Assembly: GCF_964340395.1 (NCBI RefSeq)
Contig: NC_135567.1
Coordinates: forward strand, 757,383 to 821,382
Direction: 5' to 3'
Length of the DNA stretch: 64,000 nt
From: Glandiceps talaboti
Taxonomy: Eukaryota > Hemichordata > Enteropneusta > Spengelidae
The notes under the pieces: generated by a model
The model's database searches: none
Told to the model about the DNA's origin: nothing
Seen by the model: the letters and a program-made list of their open reading frames with translations, nothing else
Part shown: piece after piece, positions 50,001-58,478 of the stretch
Numbering within the stretch: position 1 is the first letter of the stretch
Layout: each line of letters starts with the position of its first letter
Translations under genes and position numbers: made by a program

Positions 50001-53000
50001 TACATGTCATACAAACACTTGGTAAGTTTAGATTACATGTCATAGAAGGTAAGTTTAGATTACATGTCATAGAAACACTTGGTAAGTTTAGATTACATCT
50101 CACAGAAACACTTGGTAAGTTTAGATTACATCTTATAGAAACACTTGGCAAGTTTAGATTACATCTCATGCAAATACCCCTTTACATGTATGGCCACATA
50201 GAACACAGCATTCATTCATACAAACACCTCCAGTATGTGTATGGCCATATATAAAACTGCATTCATTCATACAAACACCTCCAGTATGTGTATGGCCATA
50301 TATAAAACTGCATTCATTCATGCAAATATCCCATGTACAGTGCACTAAGTCTTGCATTGAGGTATGTGTTCTATCTATCATCTTGGTTGTTCTGATTATG
50401 GACTATGTTTAGTAATACTGTTTATATTATTGTATAATTTAGTTTTAGGTGCAGGTTTTTTTATTGGTGTTCTATTGTTCTGCAATCATTTTATACTTCT
50501 ATGGGTGTGGGTGATATTTAGATTGATGGAAACCATAGATGTACACACTGGATATGACTTCCCATTGAATCCGTTACATTTACTACCATTCTATGGAGGT
50601 AAGTTTACCATTGTGTTTATTATTCAGAGTGTATAATATTACTAGTAAGTTATTGTACCTAACACAAGTAATTCAATACTATTCAGAGTGTATAATATTA
50701 CTAGTAAGTTATTGTACCTAACACAAGTAATTCAATACTATTCAGAGTGTATGATATTACTAGTAAGTTATTGTACCTAACACAAGTAATTCAATACTAT
50801 TCAGAGTGTATGATATTAATAGTAAGTTATTGTACCTAACACAAGTAATTCAATACTATTCAGAGTGTATGATATTACTAGTAAGTTATTGTACCTACCA
50901 CAAGTAATTCAATACTATTCAGAGTGTATAATATAACAAGTAAGTTATTGTACCTACCACAAGTAATTCAATACTATTCAGAGTGTATGATATTACTAGT
51001 AAGTTATTGTACCTAACACAAGTAATTCAATACTATTCAGAGTGTATGATATTACTAGTAAGTTATTGTACCTAACACAAGTAATTCAATACTATTCAGA
51101 GTGTATGATATTACTAGTAAGTTATTGTACCTAACACAAGTAATTCAATACTATTCAGAGTGTATGATATTACTAGTAAGTTATTGTACCTAACACAAGT
51201 AATTCAATACTATTCAGAGTGTATGATATTACTAGTAAGTTATTGTACCTAACACAAGTAATTCAATACTATTCAGAGTGTATGATATTACTAGTAAGTT
51301 ATTGTACCTAACACAAGTAATTCAATACTATTCAGAGTGTATAATATTACTAGTAAGTTATTGTACCTAACACAAGTAATTCAATATTATTCAGAGTGTA
51401 TGATATTACTAGTAAGTTATTGTACCTAACACAAGTAATTCAATATTATTCAGAGTGTATAATATTACTAGTAAGTTATTGTACCTAACACAAGTAATTC
51501 AATACTATTCAGAGTGTATGATATTACTAGTAAGTTATTGTACCTAACACAAGTAATTCAATACTATTCAGAGTGTATAATATTACTAGTAAGTTATTGT
51601 ACCTAACACAAGTAATTCAATATTATTCAGAGTGTATGATATTACTAGTAAGTTATTGTACCTAACACAAGTAATTCAATACTATTCAGAGTGTATAATA
51701 TTACTAGTAAGTTATTGTACCTAACACAAGTAATTCAATACTATTCAGAGTGTATAATATTACTAGTAAGTTATTGTACCTAACACAAGTAATTCAATAT
51801 TATTCAGAGTGTATGATATTACTAGTAAGTTATTGTACCTAACACAAGTAATTCAATACTATTCAGAGTGTACGATATTACTAGTAAGTTATTGTACCTA
51901 ACACAAGTAATTCAATACTATTCAGAGTGTATGATATTACTAGTAAGTTATTGTACCTAACACAAGTAATTCAATACTATTCAGAGTGTATGATATTACT
52001 AGTAAGTTATTGTACCTAACACAAGTAATTCAATACTATTCAGAGTGTATGATATTACTAGTAAGTTATTGTACCTACCACAAGTAATTCAATATTATTC
52101 AGAGTGTATAATATTACTAGTAAGTTATTGTACCTAACACAAGTAATTCAATACTATTCAGAGTGTATAATATTACTAGTAAGTTATTGTACCTAACACA
52201 AGTAATTCAATACTATTCAGAGTGTATGATATTAATAGTAAGTTATTGTACCTAACACAAGTAATTCAATACTATTCAGAGTGTATGATATTACTAGTAA
52301 GTTATTGTACCTAACATAAGTAATTCAATACTATTCAGAGTGTATGATATTACTAGTAAGTTATTGTACCTAACACAAGTAATTCAATATTATTCAGAGT
52401 GTATGATATTACTAGTAAGTTATTGTACCTAACACAAGTAATTCAATACTATTCAGAGTGTATGATATTACTAGTAAGTTATTGTACCTAACACAAGTAA
52501 TTCAATACTATTCAGAGTGTATGATATTACTAGTAAGTTATTGTACCTAACACAAGTAATTCAATACTGTTCAGAGTGTATGATATTACTAGTAAGTTAT
52601 TGTACCTAACACAAGTAATTCAATACTATTCAGAGTGTATGATATTACTAGTAAGTTATTGTACCTAACACAAGTAATTCAATACTATTCAGAGTGTATG
52701 ATATTACTAGTAAGTTATTGTACCTAACACAAGTAATTCAATATTATTCAGAGTGTATGATATTACTAGTAAGTTATTGTACCTAACACAAGTAATTCAA
52801 TACTATTCAGAGTGTATGATATTACTAGTAAGTTATTGTACCTAACACAAGTAATTCAATACTATTCAGAGTGTATGATATTACTAGTAAGTTATTGTAC
52901 CTAACACAAGTAATTCAATACTATTCAGAGTGTATGATATTACTAGTAAGTTATTGTACCTAACACAAGTAATTCAATACTATTCAGAGTGTATGATATT

Positions 53001-56000
53001 ACTAGTAAGTTATTGTACCTAACACAAGTAATTCAATACTATTCAGAGTGTATAATATTACTAGTAAGTTATTGTACCTAACACAAGTAATTCAATACTA
53101 TTCAGAGTGTATGATATTACTAGTAAGTTATTGTACCTAACACAAGTAATTCAATACTATTCAGAGTGTATGATATTACTAGTAAGTTATTGTACCTAAC
53201 ACAAGTAATTCAATACTATTCAGAGTGTATGATATTACTAGTAAGTTATTGTACCTAACACAAGTAATTCAATACTATTCAGAGTGTATGATATTACTAG
53301 TAAGTTATTGTACCTAACACAAGTAATTCAATACTATTCAGAGTGTATAATATTACTAGTAAGTTATTGTACCTAACACAAGTAATTCAATACTATTCAG
53401 GGTGTACGATATTACTAGTAAGTTATTGTACCTAACACAAGTAATTCAATACTATTCAGAGTGTACGATATTACTAGTAAGTTATTGTACCTAACACAAG
53501 TAATTCAATACTATTCAGAGTGTATGATATTACTAGTAAGTTATTGTACCTAACACAAGTAATTCAATACTATTCAGAGTGTATAATATTACTAGTAAGT
53601 TATTGTACCTAACACAAGTAATTCAATACTATTCAGAGTGTATGATATTACTAGTAAGTTATTGTACCTAACACAAGTAATTCAATATTATTCAGAGTGT
53701 ACGATATTACTAGTAAGTTATTGTACCTAACACAAGTAATTCAATATTATTCAGAGTGTACGATATTACTAGTAAGTTATTGTACCTAACACAAGTAATT
53801 CAATACTATTCAGAGTGTACGATATTACTAGTAAGTTATTGTACCTAACACAAGTAATTCAATACTATTCAGAGTGTATGATATTACTAGTAAGTTATTG
53901 TACCTAACACAAGTAATTCAATACTATTCAGAGTGTATGATATTACTAGTAAGTTATTGTACCTAACACAAGTAATTCAATACTATTCAGAGTGTATGAT
54001 ATTACTAGTAAGTTATTGTACCTAACACAAGTAATTCAATACTATTCAGGGTGTATGATATTACTAGTAAGTTATTGTACCTAACACAAGTAATTCAATA
54101 CTATTCAGGGTGTATGATATTACTAGTAAGTTATTGTACCTAACACAAGTAATTCAATACTATTCAGGGTGTATGATATTACTAGTAAGTTATTGTACCT
54201 AACACAAGTAATTCAATACTATTCAGGGTGTATGATATTACTAGTAAGTTATTGTACCTAACACAAGTAATTCAATATTATTCAGAGTGTATGATATTAC
54301 TAGTAAGTTATTGTACCTAACACAAGTAATTCAATACTATTCAGAGTGTATGATATTACTAGTAAGTTATTGTACCTAACACAAGTAATTCAATACTATT
54401 CAGGGTGTATAATATTACCAGTAAGTTATTGTACCTAACACAAGTAATTCAATACTATTCAGAGTGTATAATATTACTAGTAAGTTATTGTACCTAACAC
54501 AAGTAATTCAATACTATTCAGAGTGTATGATATTACTAGTAAGTTATTGTACCTAACACAAGTAATTCAATACTGTTCAGAGTGTATGATATTACTAGTA
54601 AGTTATTGTACCTAACACAAGTAATTCAATACTGTTCAGAGTGTATGATATTACTAGTAAGTTATTGTACCTAACACAAGTAATTCAATACTATTCAGAG
54701 TGTATGATATTACTAGTAAGTTATTGTACCTAACACAAGTAATTCAATACTGTTCAGAGTGTATGATATTACTAGTAAGTTATTGTACCTAACACAAGTA
54801 ATTCAATATTATTCAGAGTGTATGATATTACTAGTAAGTTATTGTACCTAACACAAGTAATTCAATACTATTCAGAGTGTATGATATTACTAGTAAGTTA
54901 TTGTACCTAACACAAGTAATTCAATACTATTCTGAGTGTATGATATTACTAGTAAGTTATTGTACCTAACACAAGTAATTCAATACTATTCAGAGTGTAT
55001 GATATTACTAGTAAGTTATTGTACCTAACACAAGTAATTCAATACTATTCAGAGTGTATGATATTACTAGTAAGTTATTGTACCTAACACAAGTAATTCA
55101 ATACTATTCAGAGTGTATGATATTACTAGTAAGTTATTGTACCTAACACAAGTAATTCAATATTATTCAGAGTGTATGATATTACTAGTAAGTTATTGTA
55201 CCTAACACAAGTAATTCAATACTATTCAGAGTGTATGATATTACTAGTAAGTTATTGTACCTAACACAAGTAATTCAATACTATTCAGAGTGTATGATAT
55301 TACTAGTAAGTTATTGTACCCAACACAAGTAATTCAATACTATTCAGAGTGTATGATATTACTAGTAAGTTATTGTACCCAACACAAGTAATTCAATACT
55401 ATTCAGAGTGTATGATATTACTAGTAAGTTATTGTACCCAACACAAGTAATTCAATACTATTCAGGGTGTATGATATTACTAGTAAGTTATTGTACCTAA
55501 CACAAGTAATTCAATACTATTCAGAGTGTATGATATTACTAGTAAGTTATTGTACCTAACACAAGTAATTCAATATTATTCAGAGTGTATGATATTACTA
55601 GTAAGTTATTGTACCTAACACAAGTAATTCAATACTATTCAGAGTGTATGATATTACTAGTAAGTTATTGTACCTAACACAAGTAATTCAATACTATTCA
55701 GGGTGTATGATATTACTAGTAAGTTATTGTACCTAACACAAGTAATTCAATACTATTCAGAGTGTATGATATTACTAGTAAGTTATTGTACCTAACACAA
55801 GTAATTCAATACTATTCAGAGTGTATGATATTACTAGTAAGTTATTGTACCTAACACAAGTAATTCAATACTATTCAGAGTGTATGATATTACTAGTAAG
55901 TTATTGTACCTAACACAAGTAATTCAATACTATTCAGAGTGTATGATATTACTAGTAAGTTATTGTACCTAACACAAGTAATTCAATACTATTCAGAGTG

Positions 56001-58259
56001 TATGATATTACTAGTAAGTTATTGTACCTAACACAAGTAATTCAATACTATTCAGAGTGTATGATATTACTAGTAAGTTATTGTACCTAACACAAGTAAT
56101 TCAATACTATTCAGAGTGTATGATATTACTAGTAAGTTATTGTACCTAACACAAGTAATTCAATACTATTCAGAGTGTATGATATTACTAGTAAGTTATT
56201 GTACCTAACACAAGTAATTCAATACTATTCAGAGTGTATGATATTACTAGTAAGTTATTGTACCTAACACAAGTAATTCAATACTATTCAGAGTGTATGA
56301 TATTACTAGTAAGTTATTGTACCTAACACAAGTAATTCAATATTATTCAGAGTGTATGATATTACTAGTAAGTTATTGTACCTAACACAAGTAATTCAAT
56401 ACTATTCAGAGTGTATGATATTACTAGTAAGTTATTGTACCTACCACAAGTAATTCAATACTATTCAGAGTGTATGATATTACTAGTAAGTTATTGTACC
56501 CAACACAAGTAATTCAATACTATTCAGAGTGTATGATATTACTAGTAAGTTATTATACCTACCACAAGTAATTCAATACTATTCAGGGTGTATGATATTA
56601 CTAGTAAGTTATTGTACCTAACACAAGTAATTCAATACTATTCAGGGTGTATGATATTACTAGTAAGTTATTATACCTACCACAAGTAATTCAATACTAT
56701 TCAGAGTGTATGATATTACTAGTAAGTTATTGTACCTAACACAAGTAATTCAATACTATTCAGAGTGTATGATATTACTAGTAAGTTATTGTACCTAACA
56801 CAAGTAATTCAATACTATTCAGAGTGTATGATATTACTAGTAAGTTATTGTACCTAACACAAGTAATTCAATACTATTCAGAGTGTATAATATTACTAGT
56901 AAGTTAGTGTACCTAACACAAGTAATTCAATACTATTCAGAGTGTATGATATTACTAGTAAGTTATTGTACCTAACACAAGTAATTCAATACTATTCAGA
57001 GTGTATGATATTACTAGTAAGTTATTGTACCCAACACAAGTAATTCAATACTATTCAGAGTGTATGATATTACTAGTAAGTTATTGTACCTAACACAAGT
57101 AATTCAATACTATTCAGAGTGTATGATATTACTAGTAAGTTATTGTACCTAACACAAGTAATTCAATACTATTCAGAGTGTATGATATTACTAGTAAGTT
57201 ATTGTACCTAACACAAGTAATTCAATACTATTCAGAGTGTATGATATTACTAGTAAGTTATTGTACCTAACACAAGTAATTCAATACTATTCAGAGTGTA
57301 TGATATTACTAGTAAGTTATTGTACCTAACACAAGTAATTCAATACTATTCAGAGTGTATGATATTACTAGTAAGTTATTGTACCTAACACAAGTAATTC
57401 AATACTATTCAGAGTGTATGATATTACTAGTAAGTTATTGTACCTAACACAAGTAATTCAATACTATTCAGAGTGTATGATATTACTAGTAAGTTATTAT
57501 ACCTAACACAAGTAATTCAATACTATTCAGAGTGTATGATATTACTAGTAAGTTATTGTACCTAACACAAGTAATTCAATACTATTCAGAGTGTATGATA
57601 TTACTAGTAAGTTATTGTACCTAACACAAGTAATTCAATACTATTCAGAGTGTACGATATTACTAGTAAGTTATTGTACCTAACACAAGTAATTCAATAC
57701 TATTCAGGGTGTATGATATTACTAGTAAGTTATTATACCTAACACAAGTAATTCAATACTATTCAGAGTGTATGATATTACTAGTAAGTTATTGTACCTA
57801 ACACAAGTAATTCAATACTATTCAGAGTGTATGATATTACTAGTAAGTTATTGTACCTAACACAAGTAATTCAATACTATTCAGAGTGTATGATATTACT
57901 AGTAAGTTATTGTACCTAACACAAGTAATTCAATACTATTCAGAGTGTATGATATTACTAGTAAGTTATTGTACCTAACACAAGTAATTCAATACTATTC
58001 AGAGTGTATGATATTACTAGTAAGTTATTGTACCTAACACAAGTAAGCTAGTGTAACTCTCAACTGTCAGTGATATTATAATATTCTTTATGTTTGTTTA
58101 TATTGTTATTGTTGTTTTGCAGGAGCTCGTTTCCATGACTTCCATCACATGAATTTTAACGGCAATTATTCCTCTACATTTACATGGTGGGACAAGATAT
58201 TTGGAACTGATCAACAATTCAAAGATTACTATGACAACGAAGATAAGAAAACAAATTGA
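20487..58259 (+). CDS. MSMO1: Methylsterol monooxygenase 1 (C-4 methylsterol oxidase), seven exons
   Basis: Predicted ER-membrane di-iron enzyme that oxidises the C-4 methyl group of 4,4-dimethyl- and 4-methylsterols, using oxygen and electrons from cytochrome b5, in post-lanosterol cholesterol synthesis. Joining the seven exons gives 864 nt and 287 residues, close to the ~293 of vertebrate MSMO1. All three histidine boxes of the fatty-acid hydroxylase superfamily are present: HRLLH (154-158), HKIHH (167-171) and HDFHH (247-251). Conserved landmarks [25 protein letters not shown] and [13 protein letters not shown] are also readable. Hydrophobic segments lie at about 57-75, 97-115 and 193-215. 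The C terminus KKTN fits a KKXX ER-retrieval signal. The start has a strong context (ACCATGG). All introns are GT-AG. About 37 kb of intron, mostly minisatellite, separates the exons. Confidence 0.95.
21241..21280. repeat. (CAGA)10 microsatellite
   Basis: Ten uninterrupted CAGA units in intron 1. Confidence 0.97.
21620..22030. repeat. ~70-90-bp degenerate repeat with ATGCAAAT motifs
   Basis: Five copies of TTTGTATGCAAATTAGCGAG (some with small changes), separated by varying numbers of AATCTAGTAAGAATCT and AATCTAGTGAGAATCT modules. The TATGCAAATTAG core is the reverse complement of the CTAATTTGCATA core in the array at 7.15-10.17 kb. Confidence 0.85.
23168..23276. repeat. Short inverted repeat (hairpin)
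   Basis: CAACATATTCACATTCATAT near 23169 pairs with the complement of GAATGTGAATATGTTGATAA near 23253. The loop is about 60 bp. It may be the end of a small MITE or a chance palindrome. Confidence 0.5.
24160..25765 (+). pseudogene. Possible remnant of a mobile-element or other coding sequence
   Basis: A plus-strand frame at about 24170-24300 reads as an acidic Ser/Asp/Glu-rich peptide interrupted by a stop (SSSDFDT, stop, [19 protein letters not shown]), unlike random AT-rich intron. Two clusters of CCTGGAAAACCCTGGAA-type sequence follow (24432-24525 and 25645-25705), reading as PGKPW peptides; the sequence between them is relatively GC-rich. The acidic start recalls the N termini of some cut-and-paste transposases, but I see no catalytic motif, so identity is unproven. 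Confidence 0.3.
25880..26515. repeat. Intron 1 array I: ~40-bp ACCCCTAGTG unit
   Basis: Mainly 40-bp dimers: AAACCCAACCCCTAGTG followed by TCAACCCCACCCCTAGTGAC and TGT, with occasional 22-bp monomers (AAACCCAACCCCTAGTGACT). It grades into the 24-bp array that follows through shared CCCTAGTGAC and GTAAACCC blocks. Confidence 0.95.
26516..29998. repeat. Intron 1 array II: 24-bp unit, about 145 copies
   Basis: Unit GTGACAGTGTAAACCCCACC followed by CTTA. Common variants are GACAATGT, CCCCTA for CCCTTA, and less often GTCATCCCCACTTTTA. The unit length is a multiple of three and has no stop in several frames, so long ORFs with eight-residue periods appear on both strands; these are by-products of the period. 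Blocks containing the GTCATCCCCACTTTTA and ACCCTGCCCCTA variants recur (about 27.5, 28.25, 28.8, 28.95 kb), showing multi-unit duplications. Confidence 0.97.
30003..34385. repeat. Intron 1 array III: 14-bp unit, about 313 copies
   Basis: Unit CCTACCCATAATGT with two nearly binary sites: CCC or CAG at positions 5-7 and AT or GT at the end, plus a rarer CCTATCC variant. Periodicity stays in register over kilobases. For example, the CCTATCC markers at 30515, 31201, 31425 and 33217 differ by exact multiples of 14. Long identical strings of units around these markers reveal higher-order duplications. Confidence 0.97.
34475..34552 (+). CDS. MSMO1: MSMO1 exon 2
   Basis: 78 nt, residues 57-82, phase 0 on both sides. 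Acceptor TTGTTTTATAG, donor CGG|GTAAGT. It encodes the first membrane segment ([14 protein letters not shown]) and the basic KYKIQR that follows it. The last ~40 nt of this exon are duplicated just inside intron 2 (34561-34600). Confidence 0.93.
34561..34600 (+). repeat. Duplicate of the exon 2 tail inside intron 2
   Basis: TTTATCAGTTAATTTATACC and CAGCCATACAGAAATATAAT repeat the exon 2 sequence at 34505-34544 with only a few differences, 56 bp downstream and just past the exon 2 donor. It is a single tandem duplication of exon edge plus donor region. Its own donor equivalent has decayed. Confidence 0.85.
34728..41510. repeat. Intron 2 array: 28/31/34-bp unit, about 210 copies
   Basis: The core TGTCTATATTATGTTGTATA followed by ATAGATTGTTA is nearly invariant. 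Spacers differ by three-base steps (ATTATG, GTTATG, GTTATAATG), giving 28-, 31- and 34-bp units. Further variants such as GTTATCATG, GGTCTATATTAAG and TATATTG mark blocks that recur. The final unit ends TTGTATAATTTCAG and so runs directly into the exon 3 acceptor. Extremely AT-rich. Confidence 0.97.
41517..41665 (+). CDS. MSMO1: MSMO1 exon 3
   Basis: 149 nt, residues 83-131 plus two bases of Trp132. The acceptor TAATTTCAG is fused to the last unit of the intron 2 satellite. The donor CAACATG|GTAAGT is the founder of the intron 3 array. It encodes [12 protein letters not shown] and the YDWDNMPTW segment that leads into the catalytic exon. Confidence 0.93.
41640..43185 (+). repeat. Intron 3 array: 46-bp unit copied from the exon 3 end and donor
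   Basis: About 33 units of 46 bp. The first unit is the end of exon 3 itself: TATGATTGGGATAATATGCC, AACATG, then GTAAGTAGAGGTGTAAT. Nearly every copy keeps CAACATG or AAACATG followed by GTAAGTAG, so most units carry a consensus 5' splice site. Read in the exon 3 frame, a TAA follows directly after the TGG at the true junction, so skipping the true donor would truncate the protein. Confidence 0.95.
43200..43235 (+). repeat. Diverged copy of the exon 4 head inside intron 3
   Basis: ACCTAGCACTATGTGTATTT followed by GGCTGTACTCTAAT matches exon 4 at 43266-43299 (ACCTAGCACTACGTGTATTT, GGCTGTGCTGTAAT) with about three differences, offset by ~65 bp. It lacks a good acceptor directly in front. Confidence 0.85.
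43260..43386 (+). CDS. MSMO1: MSMO1 exon 4 (first two histidine boxes)
   Basis: 127 nt, completing Trp132 and encoding residues 133-174. Acceptor TATACTTACAG, donor TTCCAG|GTAAGA. It carries EDTWHYF and the iron-binding boxes HRLLH and HKIHH. A diverged copy of its first ~35 nt lies upstream in intron 3 at about 43200-43235. Confidence 0.94.
43430..44046. repeat. (TACG)n and (TACA)n microsatellite, intron 4
   Basis: About 40 bp of ACGTACGT repeats followed by ~570 bp of CATA/TACA repeats interspersed with CACACA runs. Alternating purine-pyrimidine tracts of this type can adopt Z-DNA. ORFs over it (Met-Tyr-Val-Cys repeats on the minus strand) are spurious. Confidence 0.97.
44109..44566. repeat. 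76-bp repeat, six copies, intron 4
   Basis: Units start with TAGCAGACACGTTCTGTCTG at 44115, 44191, 44267, 44343, 44419 and 44495, exactly 76 bp apart. Each includes GAATGGTTGAACATTGCGTA and ATGTATGTATTGTTTAATAG. Copies are nearly identical. Confidence 0.95.
44567..44891. repeat. 45-bp array, left block (intron 4)
   Basis: Seven units of GTTAACCCATCAGACAATAC, ATATCAACCATTCCATATTT, GTCAG (45 bp), separated from the main block by a 610-bp unique segment. Confidence 0.95.
44892..45503. other. Unique 610-bp segment interrupting the 45-bp array
   Basis: Non-repetitive DNA inside the 45-bp array, entered after ACCCATCAGACA and left at AATTAACCCATCAGACA. It may be a mobile-element insertion or old intron sequence around which the array grew on both sides. 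No ORF above 65 codons and no inverted ends that I can see. Confidence 0.5.
45504..48850. repeat. 45-bp array, main block, about 74 copies (intron 4)
   Basis: Near-perfect 45-bp units; most variation is in the last five bases (GTCAG, GTGAG, GTGAA, GTCAC) and in TTCCATATTT versus TTTCATATTT or TTCTATATTT. Because 45 is a multiple of three and the unit has no plus-strand stop in one frame, a 1070-codon ORF (15-residue period, [14 protein letters not shown] plus one) spans it. I regard that ORF as an artefact. Many units end TTCCATATTTGTCAG followed by G, resembling 3' splice sites. Confidence 0.97.
48851..49087. other. Intron 4 tail
   Basis: Unique sequence leading into exon 5, with a good polypyrimidine tract and acceptor (ATCTTATTTTCTCAG). 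Confidence 0.7.
49088..49136 (+). CDS. MSMO1: MSMO1 exon 5
   Basis: 49 nt, residues 175-190 ([16 protein letters not shown]) plus one base. Acceptor TTATTTTCTCAG, donor CACTTG|GTAAGT. The last 14 nt and the donor form the repeat unit that is amplified through intron 5. The reading frame stays open into the array. Confidence 0.93.
49123..50165 (+). repeat. Intron 5 array: 33-bp unit copied from the exon 5 end and donor
   Basis: 32 units of GTAAGTTTAGATTACATGTC followed by ATAGAAACACTTG (33 bp; two units are 27 bp). The founder is the true exon 5 end CATAGAAACACTTG with its donor at 49137. 31 units carry GTAAGT, and the last (about 50149) has GCAAGT. The unit is open in the MSMO1 frame ([11 protein letters not shown], 11 residues), and all copies keep intron phase 1. 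Confidence 0.97.
50166..50442. repeat. Intron 5 tail with a short ~65-bp repeat
   Basis: CATTCATTCATACAAACACC and TATGTATGGCCACATA-type sequences are repeated two to three times at about 50185-50330 before the exon 6 acceptor region. Confidence 0.7.
50443..50598 (+). CDS. MSMO1: MSMO1 exon 6
   Basis: 156 nt, finishing codon 191 and encoding residues 192-242. It contains a membrane segment ([11 protein letters not shown], then LLWVWVIF) and the family signature [17 protein letters not shown] place the acceptor at TAATTTAG (50441-50442), giving [12 protein letters not shown], which keeps the spacing seen in vertebrate MSMO1. A second AG 6 nt downstream (50447-50448) would drop Val-Leu in frame. 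Donor GGAG|GTAAGT. Confidence 0.92.
50617..58046. repeat. Intron 6 array: 59-bp unit, about 126 copies
   Basis: Highly homogeneous 59-bp unit: TATTCAGAGTGTATGATATT, ACTAGTAAGTTATTGTACCT, AACACAAGTAATTCAATAC. Variants are few (ATAATATT, ATTATTCAG, TGTACG, CAGGGTGT, CTACCACAAG, CCAACACAAG) and clustered. It starts just inside intron 6, ~20 bp after the exon 6 donor, and ends ~75 bp before the exon 7 acceptor. Every unit contains an acceptor-like CTATTCAG and, 17 nt later, a GTAAGT. Confidence 0.97.
58123..58259 (+). CDS. MSMO1: MSMO1 exon 7 (third histidine box, stop)
   Basis: 137 nt, completing Gly243 and encoding residues 244-287 and TGA. The acceptor TTGTTGTTTTGCAG lies in unique sequence just after the 59-bp array. 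It carries the third iron-binding box HDFHH, the [13 protein letters not shown] signature and the terminal KKTN dilysine. Confidence 0.94.
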
Positions 58260-58375
58260 TTACTATGACTACCAAGCTAAGAAAATAAACTGATTACTAT
58301 GGCAACAAATCTGTGGAAAAAAGTTTACTATGTCAACAAAGCTGTAAAATAAACTGATTACTATAGTAACAAAGC
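58223..58375 (+). repeat. 3' UTR tandem copies of the exon 7 coding tail, with AATAAA signals
   Basis: The last coding stretch GATTACTATGACAACGAAGA followed by TAAGAAAACAAATT is repeated after the stop as TGATTACTATGACTACCAAG..., TGATTACTATGGCAACAAAT..., TTTACTATGTCAACAAAGCT... and TGATTACTATAGTAACAAAG. In two copies a base change (AAACAAA to AAATAAA) creates polyadenylation signals at 58284-58289 and 58348-58353, the likely 3' end of the transcript. Confidence 0.8.
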
Positions 58376-58478
58376 TGTGATTACTAAGGCAGGCAAGCCC
58401 AAATGATTAGAATAGTCCAACACTATTTCTGAATAGCAAATCATCTCTCTACTAATTCCATATTGTATTAACATATGA
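58376..58478. other. Short unique 3' flank of MSMO1
   Basis: Just over 100 bp between the second AATAAA and the 43-bp array. A GT/T-rich downstream element is not obvious. Confidence 0.4.

Noticed and set aside
49117-50169. 350-codon minus-strand ORF over the 33-bp array
   Set aside because: By-product of the 33-bp period opposite the MSMO1 sense frame; there are no independent signals.
50449-50598. Exon 6 start at the second AG (50449)
   Set aside because: It would delete two residues from a region whose spacing is conserved in the family; kept only as an alternative acceptor.
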